Both the position numbers and the translations under genes were made by a program. Below, in pieces: positions 1-5,845 of a stretch of DNA of 9,127 nucleotides. Source of the stretch: a bacterium (GTDB lineage Bacteria; Patescibacteriota; Andersenbacteria; UBA10190); the NCBI GenBank assembly GCA_002686445.1, contig NZCO01000009.1:1-9127 (forward strand), written 5' to 3'. Below the pieces are notes generated by a model. It did no database searches and was not told the origin of the DNA. It worked only from the letters and a program-made list of their open reading frames with translations. Within the stretch, counting starts at the first letter, position 1, and every line of letters begins with the position of its first letter.

Positions 1-297
1 CCGCCGCGCAACGACAAGATCAGCGGCGTCTATCTGCTCTATATCCTGTTCGCCGAGGACCGCGACGCCCTGATGGAACACTGTATCGCGCGCGGCGTCA
101 GCGCCAAGATTCATTATCCCATCGCGCTTTACCTTCAGGACGCGCTGAAATTCCTCGGCCACAGGAAAGGCGACTTCCCCATCACCGACCGCCATGTGGA
201 GACCATGATTTCCTTTCCCGTGGACCAGCATCTGTCCAGGGAAGAAATGGATTACGTGATCGAGACCGTGCGCGATTTTTACGCCGGGAGAAATTGA
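1..297 (+). CDS. DegT/DnrJ/EryC1-family aminotransferase, C-terminal part (5' end outside window)
   Basis: Frame 1 is open from the first base and ends in TGA at 295-297, giving the last 98 residues of a protein that starts upstream. The segment KIHYPIALYLQDA, the following GDFP, and the ending LSREEMDYVIETVRDFY are the usual C-terminal pattern of PLP-dependent sugar aminotransferases of the DegT/DnrJ/EryC1/StrS family, which aminate a keto group on a nucleotide-linked sugar in the cytoplasm. The catalytic lysine and PLP-binding residues lie outside the window, so activity and sugar position cannot be judged. It ends 15 bases before a second, different aminotransferase (the two tails are clearly similar but diverged), so this is a tandem pair rather than a recent copy. 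An internal ATG at 73 is not the true start. Confidence 0.85.
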   Translation, partial: PPRNDKISGVYLLYILFAEDRDALMEHCIARGVSAKIHYPIALYLQDALKFLGHRKGDFPITDRHVETMISFPVDQHLSREEMDYVIETVRDFYAGRN

Positions 298-312
298 TAC
301 CCAGAGAAATCA

Positions 313-1425
313 ATGAGTGATCTGAAAGTCCCCTTTATCGACCTCCAACAGCGTTACCAGGAGGAAAAGGAGGAACTGCTTTCCTGCGTGGAGCGGGTGC
401 TGGAAAGCGGTCATCTGGTGATGACGCCGGAGCTCGGCGCCTTTGAGGAAAAGGTGGCCGGCTTCGTGGGTATCAAGCATTGCGTGGGCCTCAATTCGGG
501 CACCGATGCGCTGATGATGGCGCTGATGGCGCTGGGCATCGGCCGCGGCGACGAGGTCATCACCACGCCCATTTCCTTCGTCGCCACCATCGGTTCCATC
601 GTCCATGTGGGGGCGACCCCTGTTTTCGCCGATGTGCGGGAAGACCAGAATATCGACCCGGCGGCCATAGAGGCGGCCATCACCCCCAATACCAAGGCCA
701 TCATGCCGGTGCATTGGACCGGGCGCATCGCCGATATGAACACCATCCTCGATATCGCCGAGCGGCATAATCTGGTGGTGGTGGAAGATTCGGCCCAGAC
801 CATGGGCGCCTATTACCACGGCCGTCACGGCGGCACCTTCGGCAAGGCCAACGCTATCTCCACCCATCCGTTGAAGAATCTCAACGCCATCGGTGATGGC
901 GGGGTTCTTCTCACCGATGATGACGCGGTGGCGAAAAAGATAAGGCTCTATCGCAATCACGGACTGGAAGACCGCGACACCTGCGTTCTGTTCGGGGTCA
1001 ATTCCAGGCTCGACGTGCTCAACGCCGAGGTCTTGAGCTTTCGTCTCGACAGGCTGAAATTGGTGATTGAGCAGCGGCGGCGCAACGCCAATCTCTATCG
1101 CGAGCTGATTACCGCCGAGCAAATGTATATCCCGCCCTGTAAGGACCATGAGGAAAACGCCTTCGTCATGTTCATCACCCAGTGCGACGACCGCGATAAA
1201 CTCCAGGCCCATCTGGGCGAGAAGGGTATCCAGTCGCTGATTTATTACGGGCGCTGTCTGCACCTGCATCCGGCGGCGCAGAAGCTGGGCTATAAAAAGA
1301 ATGATTTCCCGGTGGCCGAAAGCCAGGCTGACCGGGTGCTGGCCCTGCCCCATCACCAGTACTTAAGCGAGGACCAGATTGCTTACGTGGCAGAAACGGT
1401 GAACGCCTTTTACGGAGCCGCATGA
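313..1425 (+). CDS. DegT/DnrJ/EryC1-family sugar aminotransferase, intact
   Basis: A 370-residue protein, normal length for PLP-dependent nucleotide-sugar aminotransferases. Visible landmarks are NSGTDAL (residues 61-67, PLP phosphate contact), VVVEDSAQ with Asp159 (expected to contact the PLP ring nitrogen), and HPLKNLNAIGDGG with Lys188 as the Schiff-base lysine. Because Lys188 is present rather than His, a true aminotransferase is more likely than a ColD-type 3-dehydratase. The probable role is transfer of an amino group, usually from glutamate, to a keto-deoxy-sugar nucleotide; the sugar is not deducible. The ATG at 313 follows a weak AGAGA at 303-307 and matches the family N-terminus (VPFIDLQQRY). 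The last 23 codons are repeated downstream at 3158-3228. A Nudix-type GTG start follows four bases after the stop, implying an ancestral aminotransferase-Nudix gene pair. Confidence 0.93.
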   Translation: MSDLKVPFIDLQQRYQEEKEELLSCVERVLESGHLVMTPELGAFEEKVAGFVGIKHCVGLNSGTDALMMALMALGIGRGDEVITTPISFVATIGSIVHVGATPVFADVREDQNIDPAAIEAAITPNTKAIMPVHWTGRIADMNTILDIAERHNLVVVEDSAQTMGAYYHGRHGGTFGKANAISTHPLKNLNAIGDGGVLLTDDDAVAKKIRLYRNHGLEDRDTCVLFGVNSRLDVLNAEVLSFRLDRLKLVIEQRRRNANLYRELITAEQMYIPPCKDHEENAFVMFITQCDDRDKLQAHLGEKGIQSLIYYGRCLHLHPAAQKLGYKKNDFPVAESQADRVLALPHHQYLSEDQIAYVAETVNAFYGAA

Positions 1426-1469
1426 TCTCGTGACGACGATAACGCCACTATTCATTCCCGAAGACGGGG
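1355..1469 (+). repeat. 115-bp imperfect direct repeat, copy 1 (aminotransferase 3' end plus Nudix 5' end)
   Basis: Bases 1355-1469 match 3158-3272 at 110 of 115 positions with no gaps, a constant offset of 1803. The longest exact run is 45 bases (1392-1436), followed after one mismatch by 26 more. The repeat covers the last 23 aminotransferase codons, the four-base spacer, and the first 13 Nudix codons. In this copy the aminotransferase is complete and the Nudix part is truncated. It has no terminal inverted repeats and is far longer than a transposition target duplication, so it looks like recombination between homologous operons rather than an insertion sequence. Confidence 0.95.
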
Positions 1470-1573
1470 CTGTTCTCCGTAAATTCCACCCTGATGGTTT
1501 CATGCAAAATATTGTTGTTAAGTATCGAGAGGAGTCTGTAAAAACACAATCCTGTTTAATACGGTGGAATTGA
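1430..1573 (+). pseudogene. Chimeric 47-codon ORF: Nudix gene 5' end joined to unrelated AT-rich DNA
   Basis: A GTG at 1430 opens a 47-codon frame ending at TGA 1571-1573. Codons 1-13 (VTTITPLFIPEDG) match the start of the intact Nudix protein at 3233 except for Asp in place of Glu at codon 12; after position 1469 similarity stops and no Nudix box follows. The remaining 34 codons (from AVLRKFHPDG onward) match nothing I recognise. The stop overlaps the ATG of the glycosyltransferase as TGATG, so translation of this stub could couple to the next gene. I read it as a Nudix remnant left by recombination; a real small leader peptide is possible but less likely. Confidence 0.7.
1563..1567 (+). promoter_or_regulatory. 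Ribosome binding site deciding the glycosyltransferase start
   Basis: GGTGG lies five bases before the ATG at 1573. The GTG at 1564, which would add three residues, lies inside this motif and has no purine-rich sequence before it, so the ATG is preferred. Confidence 0.5.
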
Positions 1574-2913
1574 TGAAGCGGATTTTTTTGATGCCGGTGC
1601 GCCTGCTGTGGAAGATTTTTTCCAGAATGGCGAGCGTAACCATTCTTCCTTTCTCGGCGTTGGCATGGGTCCTGCGGCTGATGCCCTGGATATCTCGAAT
1701 GGCTGCCGTGGATGTGGTGGTCCTGATGACTGCGCCGACGGGGTTTGCCCATTCTCTTTCCGGCCCCGATATGTTGCGTCATTTATATCCGGGGAAACGC
1801 TGCATATTCTTCATCGCCTCCTGGAAATACGAGCACAACTACAAAGTAGGCCTGTTGTGGAAAGACGTGGATGTGGTTTGCGTCCCGCGCTTTATCACCG
1901 CTATTCCCTACCAGCACCGTGTTATCGCCATTCCATTCCTGCGTTGGCACGACACGATGGTGGCCTGGCTGACGCAACAAGTGGTGAGTTTGGCGAGTGG
2001 CGGCCGGGGAAAATTTCTGAAGTTGAAGGAGCTGCACCAGGAAGCGCTGTCACCGGGAACGGCCTTGATGGAACCCTTGAGGGCGCACAGCAATGACGGA
2101 GAGGCGTGCGGCGTTGATGTGGTGACTCAGCTGCAGCTCTTGCAAATGCGGGCGCCAGCGCCGCCGATCCGTCTGCCTGAGGCAATCAGGAATGATATCG
2201 TGCCGAAACTTGAAGGCCTCTGGCGAGATGCCGGCCACGGGGAAAAGGCGAAGATATGTTGCCTGTATTTACGTTTTGAGAAGCGGGAATCTTATACCAC
2301 CCGCTTACGTAACAGCTCTCCCCTGGAGGACCATCTGCCGGCCGTTCGGCTGTTGAATGAAGCGGGATATCAGGTTTTTCTGACGGGAGATTTCGAGATA
2401 GACTCCAACACCAGAGAGAGTTTCAAAGGGGATTTTGTGGAGGCAAAAATCCTGGGTATCGATAATAATATCTACCAACTTTTCGCTGCCACGGAAGCTG
2501 AAATTTTTATCGGAACGAACGGTGGCGGGGATCTTCCAGCGGTGATTAACGCCATTCCCAGCCTGTATCTCAACTGGTTTCCCTATTCTCACGGCCGCAG
2601 GAATTCCTGGGTTTATTTTAAATCCGCCCGCGACGAGGCGGGCCAAATCCTGCCCGGACGCCGGCTGATTACTGATTTTGTCCGTGATGCCGCGGCGTCA
2701 TTCGGGACGCTGATCGACAATACGCAAGAGGAAATCACAGACGCCGTAGCCTGTTTTATCGAAGATGTGAAAAACACGAATGCACCAGATCCTTATGCCG
2801 ACATCGCGGCGTTGATTCCCCAAGATACCCAGTTTCATCTGGTCGGGACGCGTCTCTCACCGGCCTGGGTGCGGCGTAACATTCCGGGTGAAGACGTGGC
2901 AATGAGGGCCTAA
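1573..2913 (+). CDS. TIGR04372-like putative glycosyltransferase, full length
   Basis: A protein of 446 residues from the ATG (449 if the GTG at 1564 is used). Landmarks, numbered from the GTG, are CCLYLRFEKRESY (232-244), RLRNSSPLEDHLPAVRLLNEAGYQVFLTGD (about 247-276), EAEIFIGTNGGGD (311-323), and IPSLYLNWFPYSHGRRNSW (331-349). I recall this combination as the putative glycosyltransferase family TIGR04372, often found in surface-polysaccharide clusters; the family call is from memory. Residues 11-56 are hydrophobic and basic and could hold the protein at the inner membrane. The donor sugar is unknown. The gene sits inside the 1.8-kb segment flanked by the 115-bp repeats, and a decayed relative of its last third lies at 5846-6262. 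It is the only intact gene in that segment. Confidence 0.8.
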   Translation: MKRIFLMPVRLLWKIFSRMASVTILPFSALAWVLRLMPWISRMAAVDVVVLMTAPTGFAHSLSGPDMLRHLYPGKRCIFFIASWKYEHNYKVGLLWKDVDVVCVPRFITAIPYQHRVIAIPFLRWHDTMVAWLTQQVVSLASGGRGKFLKLKELHQEALSPGTALMEPLRAHSNDGEACGVDVVTQLQLLQMRAPAPPIRLPEAIRNDIVPKLEGLWRDAGHGEKAKICCLYLRFEKRESYTTRLRNSSPLEDHLPAVRLLNEAGYQVFLTGDFEIDSNTRESFKGDFVEAKILGIDNNIYQLFAATEAEIFIGTNGGGDLPAVINAIPSLYLNWFPYSHGRRNSWVYFKSARDEAGQILPGRRLITDFVRDAAASFGTLIDNTQEEITDAVACFIEDVKNTNAPDPYADIAALIPQDTQFHLVGTRLSPAWVRRNIPGEDVAMRA

Positions 2914-2945
2914 GTGAAAGCGAGCAACGTTTACAGCGATGACCC

Positions 2946-3173
2946 ATGACCACAACCAACAACAAAATTAAAACCATCGAGAAGCTGAGCACCCTGCGCG
3001 AGGCTTCAGGAAAAGACGGCAAAACCATCGTCATGGCGGGGGGTGTCTTTGACCTCTTCCACTATGGCCACCTGCGGCATCTTCAGGCGGCAAAAAGCGA
3101 GGGTGATGTTCTTGTGGTGGCGGTTACCGCCGACGCCCATGCCGGGAAAGCCCCGGAACCAGTACTTAAGTGA
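2946..3173 (+). pseudogene. Nucleotidylyltransferase (RfaE2/TagD-like), truncated after the first half
   Basis: The 75-codon ORF carries VMAGGVFDLFHYGHLRHLQAA, with the HxGH nucleotide-binding signature (His39-His42), then DVLVVAVTADAHAGK. This is the N-terminal half of a cytidylyltransferase-like Rossmann domain, as in the ADP-heptose and CDP-glycerol enzymes that join NTP to a sugar phosphate or polyol phosphate. Family domains run roughly 130-150 residues and need a second half with an ISSTxI-type motif, which is absent. Coding similarity stops near 3157, where the DNA switches to a copy of the aminotransferase 3' end in another frame; the stop TGA (3171-3173) lies in that imported DNA. 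Translation starts 32 bases after the glycosyltransferase stop and has no clear ribosome site. It is almost certainly inactive. Confidence 0.8.
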
Positions 3174-3228
3174 GGACCAGATTTCTTACGTGGCGGAAAC
3201 GGTGAACGCCTTTTACGGAGCCGCATGA
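3158..3228 (+). pseudogene. Aminotransferase 3' tail remnant
   Basis: In the frame ending at TGA 3226-3228 the DNA encodes QYLSEDQISYVAETVNAFY followed by GAA, nearly identical to the last 22 residues of the intact aminotransferase (one Ala-to-Ser change). Upstream of 3158 the frame becomes an out-of-frame reading of the nucleotidylyltransferase. There is no start or catalytic part, so this is an untranslated leftover of the gene that once preceded the Nudix gene. Confidence 0.88.
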
Positions 3229-3272
3229 TCTCGTGACGACAATAACGCCACTATTCATTCCCGAAGAAGGGG
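3158..3272 (+). repeat. 115-bp imperfect direct repeat, copy 2
   Basis: This is the partner of 1355-1469 with five substitutions and no gaps. Here the aminotransferase part is only a tail and the Nudix part continues into a full gene. In coding frame the differences are Ser AGC/AGT (silent), Ala/Ser, Ala GCA/GCG (silent), Thr ACG/ACA (silent) and Asp/Glu. Three silent and two mild changes are what selection on protein would leave. Confidence 0.95.
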
Positions 3273-3736
3273 TGGGTATCCGCGCAGTGGCGGTTGTCCT
3301 CGTTACACCGGACAATCGTTATTTGATGCAACTCAGGGACGACAAGGAAAGCCTCGCTCTTCCTGGTATGTGGACCCTGTTCGGTGGCCGTCTTGAGGCG
3401 GGTGAAGACCCGGCGGCAGGGCTGCGGCGCGAGCTTCTGGAAGAGCTGGAATTGAAGCTGGAGCCAGGCGATATCACCTATTTTTCCCAAATGGCTTTCG
3501 ACGCCATTTATGCCGACGGCGGCTTTCGTCAAAGATATTTCTTCGAGGCGTCCATTGATCCCGGTGTGATGGACGACCTCGTTCTTCACGAAGGGGCGGG
3601 AATGAAGTTGATGACGACAGATGATATCATCCGGGATGCGTTTCATTTTGTGCCGTATGATTTTGCCATTCTGCGTTTGCATATATTGAAGCGTTTGGGT
3701 GGTGTCTTCAGTTCAGATATCGGTGAGGCCAGATGA
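3233..3736 (+). CDS. Nudix hydrolase
   Basis: A 167-residue protein, normal length for a single Nudix domain. The Nudix box begins at Gly52 and reads GRLEAGE, then seven residues, then RELLEELEL (66-74): G-x5-E-x7-R-E-U-x-E-E is complete, so the metal-binding glutamates (Glu67, Glu70, Glu71) are present, but the glycine usually found near the end of the box is Glu73. Nudix enzymes cleave nucleoside diphosphates linked to another group; GDP-mannose mannosyl hydrolase-type enzymes occur in glycan loci, so NDP-sugar hydrolysis is plausible but unproven. The GTG start is supported by the repeat: the first 13 codons are conserved in the second copy with only silent and Asp/Glu change. A GGAG at 3217-3220 lies 12 bases upstream, rather far. 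The stop overlaps the next ATG. Confidence 0.9.
   Translation: MTTITPLFIPEEGVGIRAVAVVLVTPDNRYLMQLRDDKESLALPGMWTLFGGRLEAGEDPAAGLRRELLEELELKLEPGDITYFSQMAFDAIYADGGFRQRYFFEASIDPGVMDDLVLHEGAGMKLMTTDDIIRDAFHFVPYDFAILRLHILKRLGGVFSSDIGEAR
3722..3728 (+). promoter_or_regulatory. Ribosome binding site for the 56-aa ORF
   Basis: GGTGAGG, four bases before the ATG at 3733, is a strong Shine-Dalgarno match inside the end of the Nudix gene. It argues that the short ORF begins at an authentic gene start. Confidence 0.5.
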
Positions 3737-3903
3737 TGGGCATGTCCCTGGAACAGCTCGAGGCAATGATCGCCCACTCGAAACAGGTATTCTTCTGCTT
3801 TTATCCCGAGTTCAAGGGTCCCTATTCCTTCAAGGACCTTATTGAGCAGCCTGGTCTTTACGAGGATGCAAAGCCCATCACCCCCGGCAGCATGTACGGG
3901 TGA
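3733..3903 (+). CDS. Unrecognised 56-aa ORF, possibly the head of a truncated gene
   Basis: The ATG at 3733 overlaps the Nudix stop (ATGA) and has a good ribosome site. The 56-residue product begins MMGMSLEQLEAMIAHSKQ and ends with TPGSMYG before TGA at 3901-3903. The middle part (QVFFCFYPEFKGPYSFKDL) is rich in aromatic residues. There is no obvious signal peptide, and I do not recognise the family. The classical gene start together with a short abrupt product suggests either a real small protein or the first part of a gene cut by recombination near 3900. The reductase reading frame overlaps its last part if the reductase begins at 3842 or 3866. Confidence 0.5.
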   Translation: MMGMSLEQLEAMIAHSKQVFFCFYPEFKGPYSFKDLIEQPGLYEDAKPITPGSMYG

Positions 3904-4804
3904 CGCCGTCATATCCGGATCAATACTTGTAATCGGCGCTGATGGCCAAGTGGGCAGCGTTACATCGAGATATCTGGCCGAGCAGGGCGGCAAGGTGATC
4001 GGAACGACCCGCCGTGCCGCCACCACCAACGCCGGTGACGATCGCCTGTTCTTTGACCTCAGCCTTCCGGCAGAGGATTGGCCCGAACTACCTCTGGTGG
4101 ATGCGGCTGTGATTTGCACCGCCGCGACCCGTATTAATGAATGCGAAAACGATCCCGACGGTACGGCTGTGGTCAATCTTCATGCTCCGGTGGCGCTGGC
4201 GGAGAAACTGACCCGCCAGGGAACGATGGCCGTGTTCTTGTCCACCACCGGCGTCTTCGATTTCACCCGCCCTTTTCGCCGTCACGATGAAGCCCCCAGT
4301 CCCGTCAGCGCCTATGGGCGGCAGAAGGCCGAGGCCGAGGCGTGTATTCTGAAATTGGATGGAAAGACCGCTGTATTGCGCCTTACCAGGATCATGGGGC
4401 CCGACATGCCGCTTTTGAGGACATGGTGCGCCGAGCTCGCCGCAGGACGGGAAATCACGGCCTATGAGGATGCCTTCATTGCGCCTATCACGGCGGCCTT
4501 CGCAGCGCGCATGATTCACGAGATTGTCAGCCGCGAGGTGGAAGGCATGTTCCATGCTTCGGGGGACGAGGACCAGCCCTATACCGCGCTGGCCGGAGAA
4601 CTGGTGTGTGCCATGGGAGCGGACATCTCTCTCGTCACAACAGCCAAAGGGGGGCTGCCACACTATCCTACCGCCAACGCGCCGCGTTACACGACGCTGG
4701 ACATGTCCCGCGAGGAAGAAATGTTCGGGGTTCCGGCACCCTCGTCCCTGGCCACCATGAGAGAAACGGTGGAATTCTTGGTGCGTGGCGGCCCGGCTGC
4801 CTGA
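3866..4804 (+). CDS. RmlD-like NAD(P)-dependent sugar-nucleotide reductase (start uncertain)
   Basis: An extended short-chain dehydrogenase/reductase of about 297-320 residues depending on the start. The N-terminal ILVIGADGQVG holds the GxxGxxG dinucleotide-binding motif; CTAATRINECENDP, the LSTTGVFD strand (catalytic Ser/Thr) and SAYGRQKAEAE (YxxxK) follow in the order seen in dTDP-4-dehydrorhamnose reductase relatives. It probably reduces a 4-keto sugar nucleotide. The start is unclear: ATG 3866 lacks a usable ribosome site (GAGG abuts it), TTG 3842 has AAGGA at 3832-3836, and both add residues unlike the family. An in-frame ATA at 3911, eight bases after GGTGA at 3899-3903, lies exactly where a family-like N-terminus (SGSILVIGADG) would begin. 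The epimerase follows after nine bases. Confidence 0.83.
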   Translation: MQSPSPPAACTGDAVISGSILVIGADGQVGSVTSRYLAEQGGKVIGTTRRAATTNAGDDRLFFDLSLPAEDWPELPLVDAAVICTAATRINECENDPDGTAVVNLHAPVALAEKLTRQGTMAVFLSTTGVFDFTRPFRRHDEAPSPVSAYGRQKAEAEACILKLDGKTAVLRLTRIMGPDMPLLRTWCAELAAGREITAYEDAFIAPITAAFAARMIHEIVSREVEGMFHASGDEDQPYTALAGELVCAMGADISLVTTAKGGLPHYPTANAPRYTTLDMSREEEMFGVPAPSSLATMRETVEFLVRGGPAA

Positions 4805-4813
4805 TACGATGAA

Positions 4814-5722
4814 ATGCGCGTACTCGTAACTGGTGCCGGCGGTTTTGTCGGAAGGAATCTTCTGCCGGTTCTTGTGGCGGAGGGGTTCGATGTGGTGGGC
4901 GTCATGCGCGAGCACTCCCCCTCCGTTTCCTTGCCACGGGGCGGGCCTGGATTGTTCACTCTGGTGACAGGCGATCTGACACAGGGACTCGATTTGGCAC
5001 AGCCCGTGGATGTTGTGGTTCATGCCGCATCCAAGCTTTCCGTGCCCGCCCTCTCTGAAGACGAACATATTTTAAACAACACTCTTGCCACGCGACATTT
5101 GATTGATGATGTGGTTTCAGCCGACGCACAGCAGTTTATCTTTCTTTCTTCAATGCTTGTTTATGGTGAGGTTACGGTTCCGGTTGTTGACGAGACAACG
5201 GCCATTCGAAATCCCGAGGCCTATGGGAGATCAAAATTTCTCGCAGAAGAAGCCCTGCAGGATGTCAGTGGGAAACTTCCTTCGGTTTCATTGCGGCTGC
5301 CTGGAATTATTGGAATTGGCGCCCACAGGACCTGGCTGGTCCGCTGTGTCGAGGCGATGACGCGTAACGAGCCGGTGAAAGTTTTTGATCTCAACGGAGC
5401 CTTCAACAATGCGGTACATGTGAAGGATCTGTGCCGATTCATCGTAACTCTGATCGGGACCGATCTGTCGGGTTCGGAGATCCTGACGCTTGGATCTGAG
5501 AGCACCATGAGCATTTCCGCGGTGATGGAGCGCCTTCTTTGCGGTATTGGGTCGTGTTCAGAAATCGTAGAATCAGAGAGCCAGAAAACAGCCTTCAGCA
5601 TTTCCATTGAAAAGGCGCAGAAATATTTTGGCTACGCACCCATGGATACTGAAATGATGCTTGATCATTATGCACAAGAAATGTTGGGCGTCACGTCACG
5701 AAGGACGTCCGAATTGGCGTGA
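4814..5722 (+). CDS. NAD-dependent epimerase/dehydratase (extended SDR)
   Basis: A 302-residue protein of ordinary family length. MRVLVTGAGGFVG gives the GxxGxxG motif (Gly7, Gly10, Gly13), VVVHAASKLS follows, FLSSMLVYGE holds the catalytic Ser112/Ser113 region, and AYGRSK gives Tyr137 and Lys141. RLPGIIG and NAVHVKDLCRFI match the conserved substrate-side loops of sugar-nucleotide epimerases and reductases. It probably oxidises and reduces a sugar nucleotide (4-epimerase, 4-reductase or dehydratase type); the substrate cannot be assigned. The gene starts nine bases after the reductase stop, and the two probably act in the same pathway, possibly on the product of the aminotransferase. No strong ribosome site is visible, so coupling to the reductase is likely. 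No frameshift is seen. Confidence 0.9.
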   Translation: MRVLVTGAGGFVGRNLLPVLVAEGFDVVGVMREHSPSVSLPRGGPGLFTLVTGDLTQGLDLAQPVDVVVHAASKLSVPALSEDEHILNNTLATRHLIDDVVSADAQQFIFLSSMLVYGEVTVPVVDETTAIRNPEAYGRSKFLAEEALQDVSGKLPSVSLRLPGIIGIGAHRTWLVRCVEAMTRNEPVKVFDLNGAFNNAVHVKDLCRFIVTLIGTDLSGSEILTLGSESTMSISAVMERLLCGIGSCSEIVESESQKTAFSISIEKAQKYFGYAPMDTEMMLDHYAQEMLGVTSRRTSELA

Positions 5723-5845
5723 AACAGGATTCCCCTACGTTTCCAGACTTACGGTGAGTCCGGCGGGCAAGCCATGCTGGAGAAGGTTCGGGATTGATTT
5801 TAACCGCGTGGCGCAGCACATCAGGAAAGGCGGAAACGCGGCAAG
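5723..5845 (+). other. Unexplained segment between the epimerase and the glycosyltransferase fragment
   Basis: About 120 bases with no intact gene. A GTG at 5719 overlapping the epimerase stop opens only 12 codons. The epimerase frame runs on for 23 codons past its stop (including QTYGESGGQAMLEKVRD) before TGA, and another frame reads GIDFNRVAQHIRKGG. These look coding-like but broken, and match nothing I can name. The segment may be decayed ends of one or two genes at a recombination junction. Confidence 0.4.

Noticed and set aside
310..1356. Long minus-strand open frame (348 codons) opposite the aminotransferase
   Set aside because: His/Gly-rich composition with no domain, lying opposite a gene with clear PLP motifs. 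It is a shadow of GC-rich codon bias.
1515..1543. Possible sigma-70 promoter (TTGTTA with a weak TGTAAA/GTAAAA -10)
   Set aside because: The -10 match is poor and AT-rich DNA gives such hits easily. It is mentioned only as an AT-rich island.
3142..3156. 5-bp GC hairpin (CCGGG/CCCGG) beside the break in the nucleotidylyltransferase
   Set aside because: Stems this short are common in GC-rich coding DNA and no T-run follows.
1355..3272. Composite transposon or insertion sequence bounded by direct repeats
   Set aside because: There is no transposase and no inverted repeats at the ends, and the repeat consists of ordinary coding DNA from two neighbouring genes.
4088..5068. Long minus-strand open frame (326 codons) across the reductase and epimerase
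   Set aside because: It spans two well-supported plus-strand genes and carries no recognisable motif, so it is an antisense shadow.
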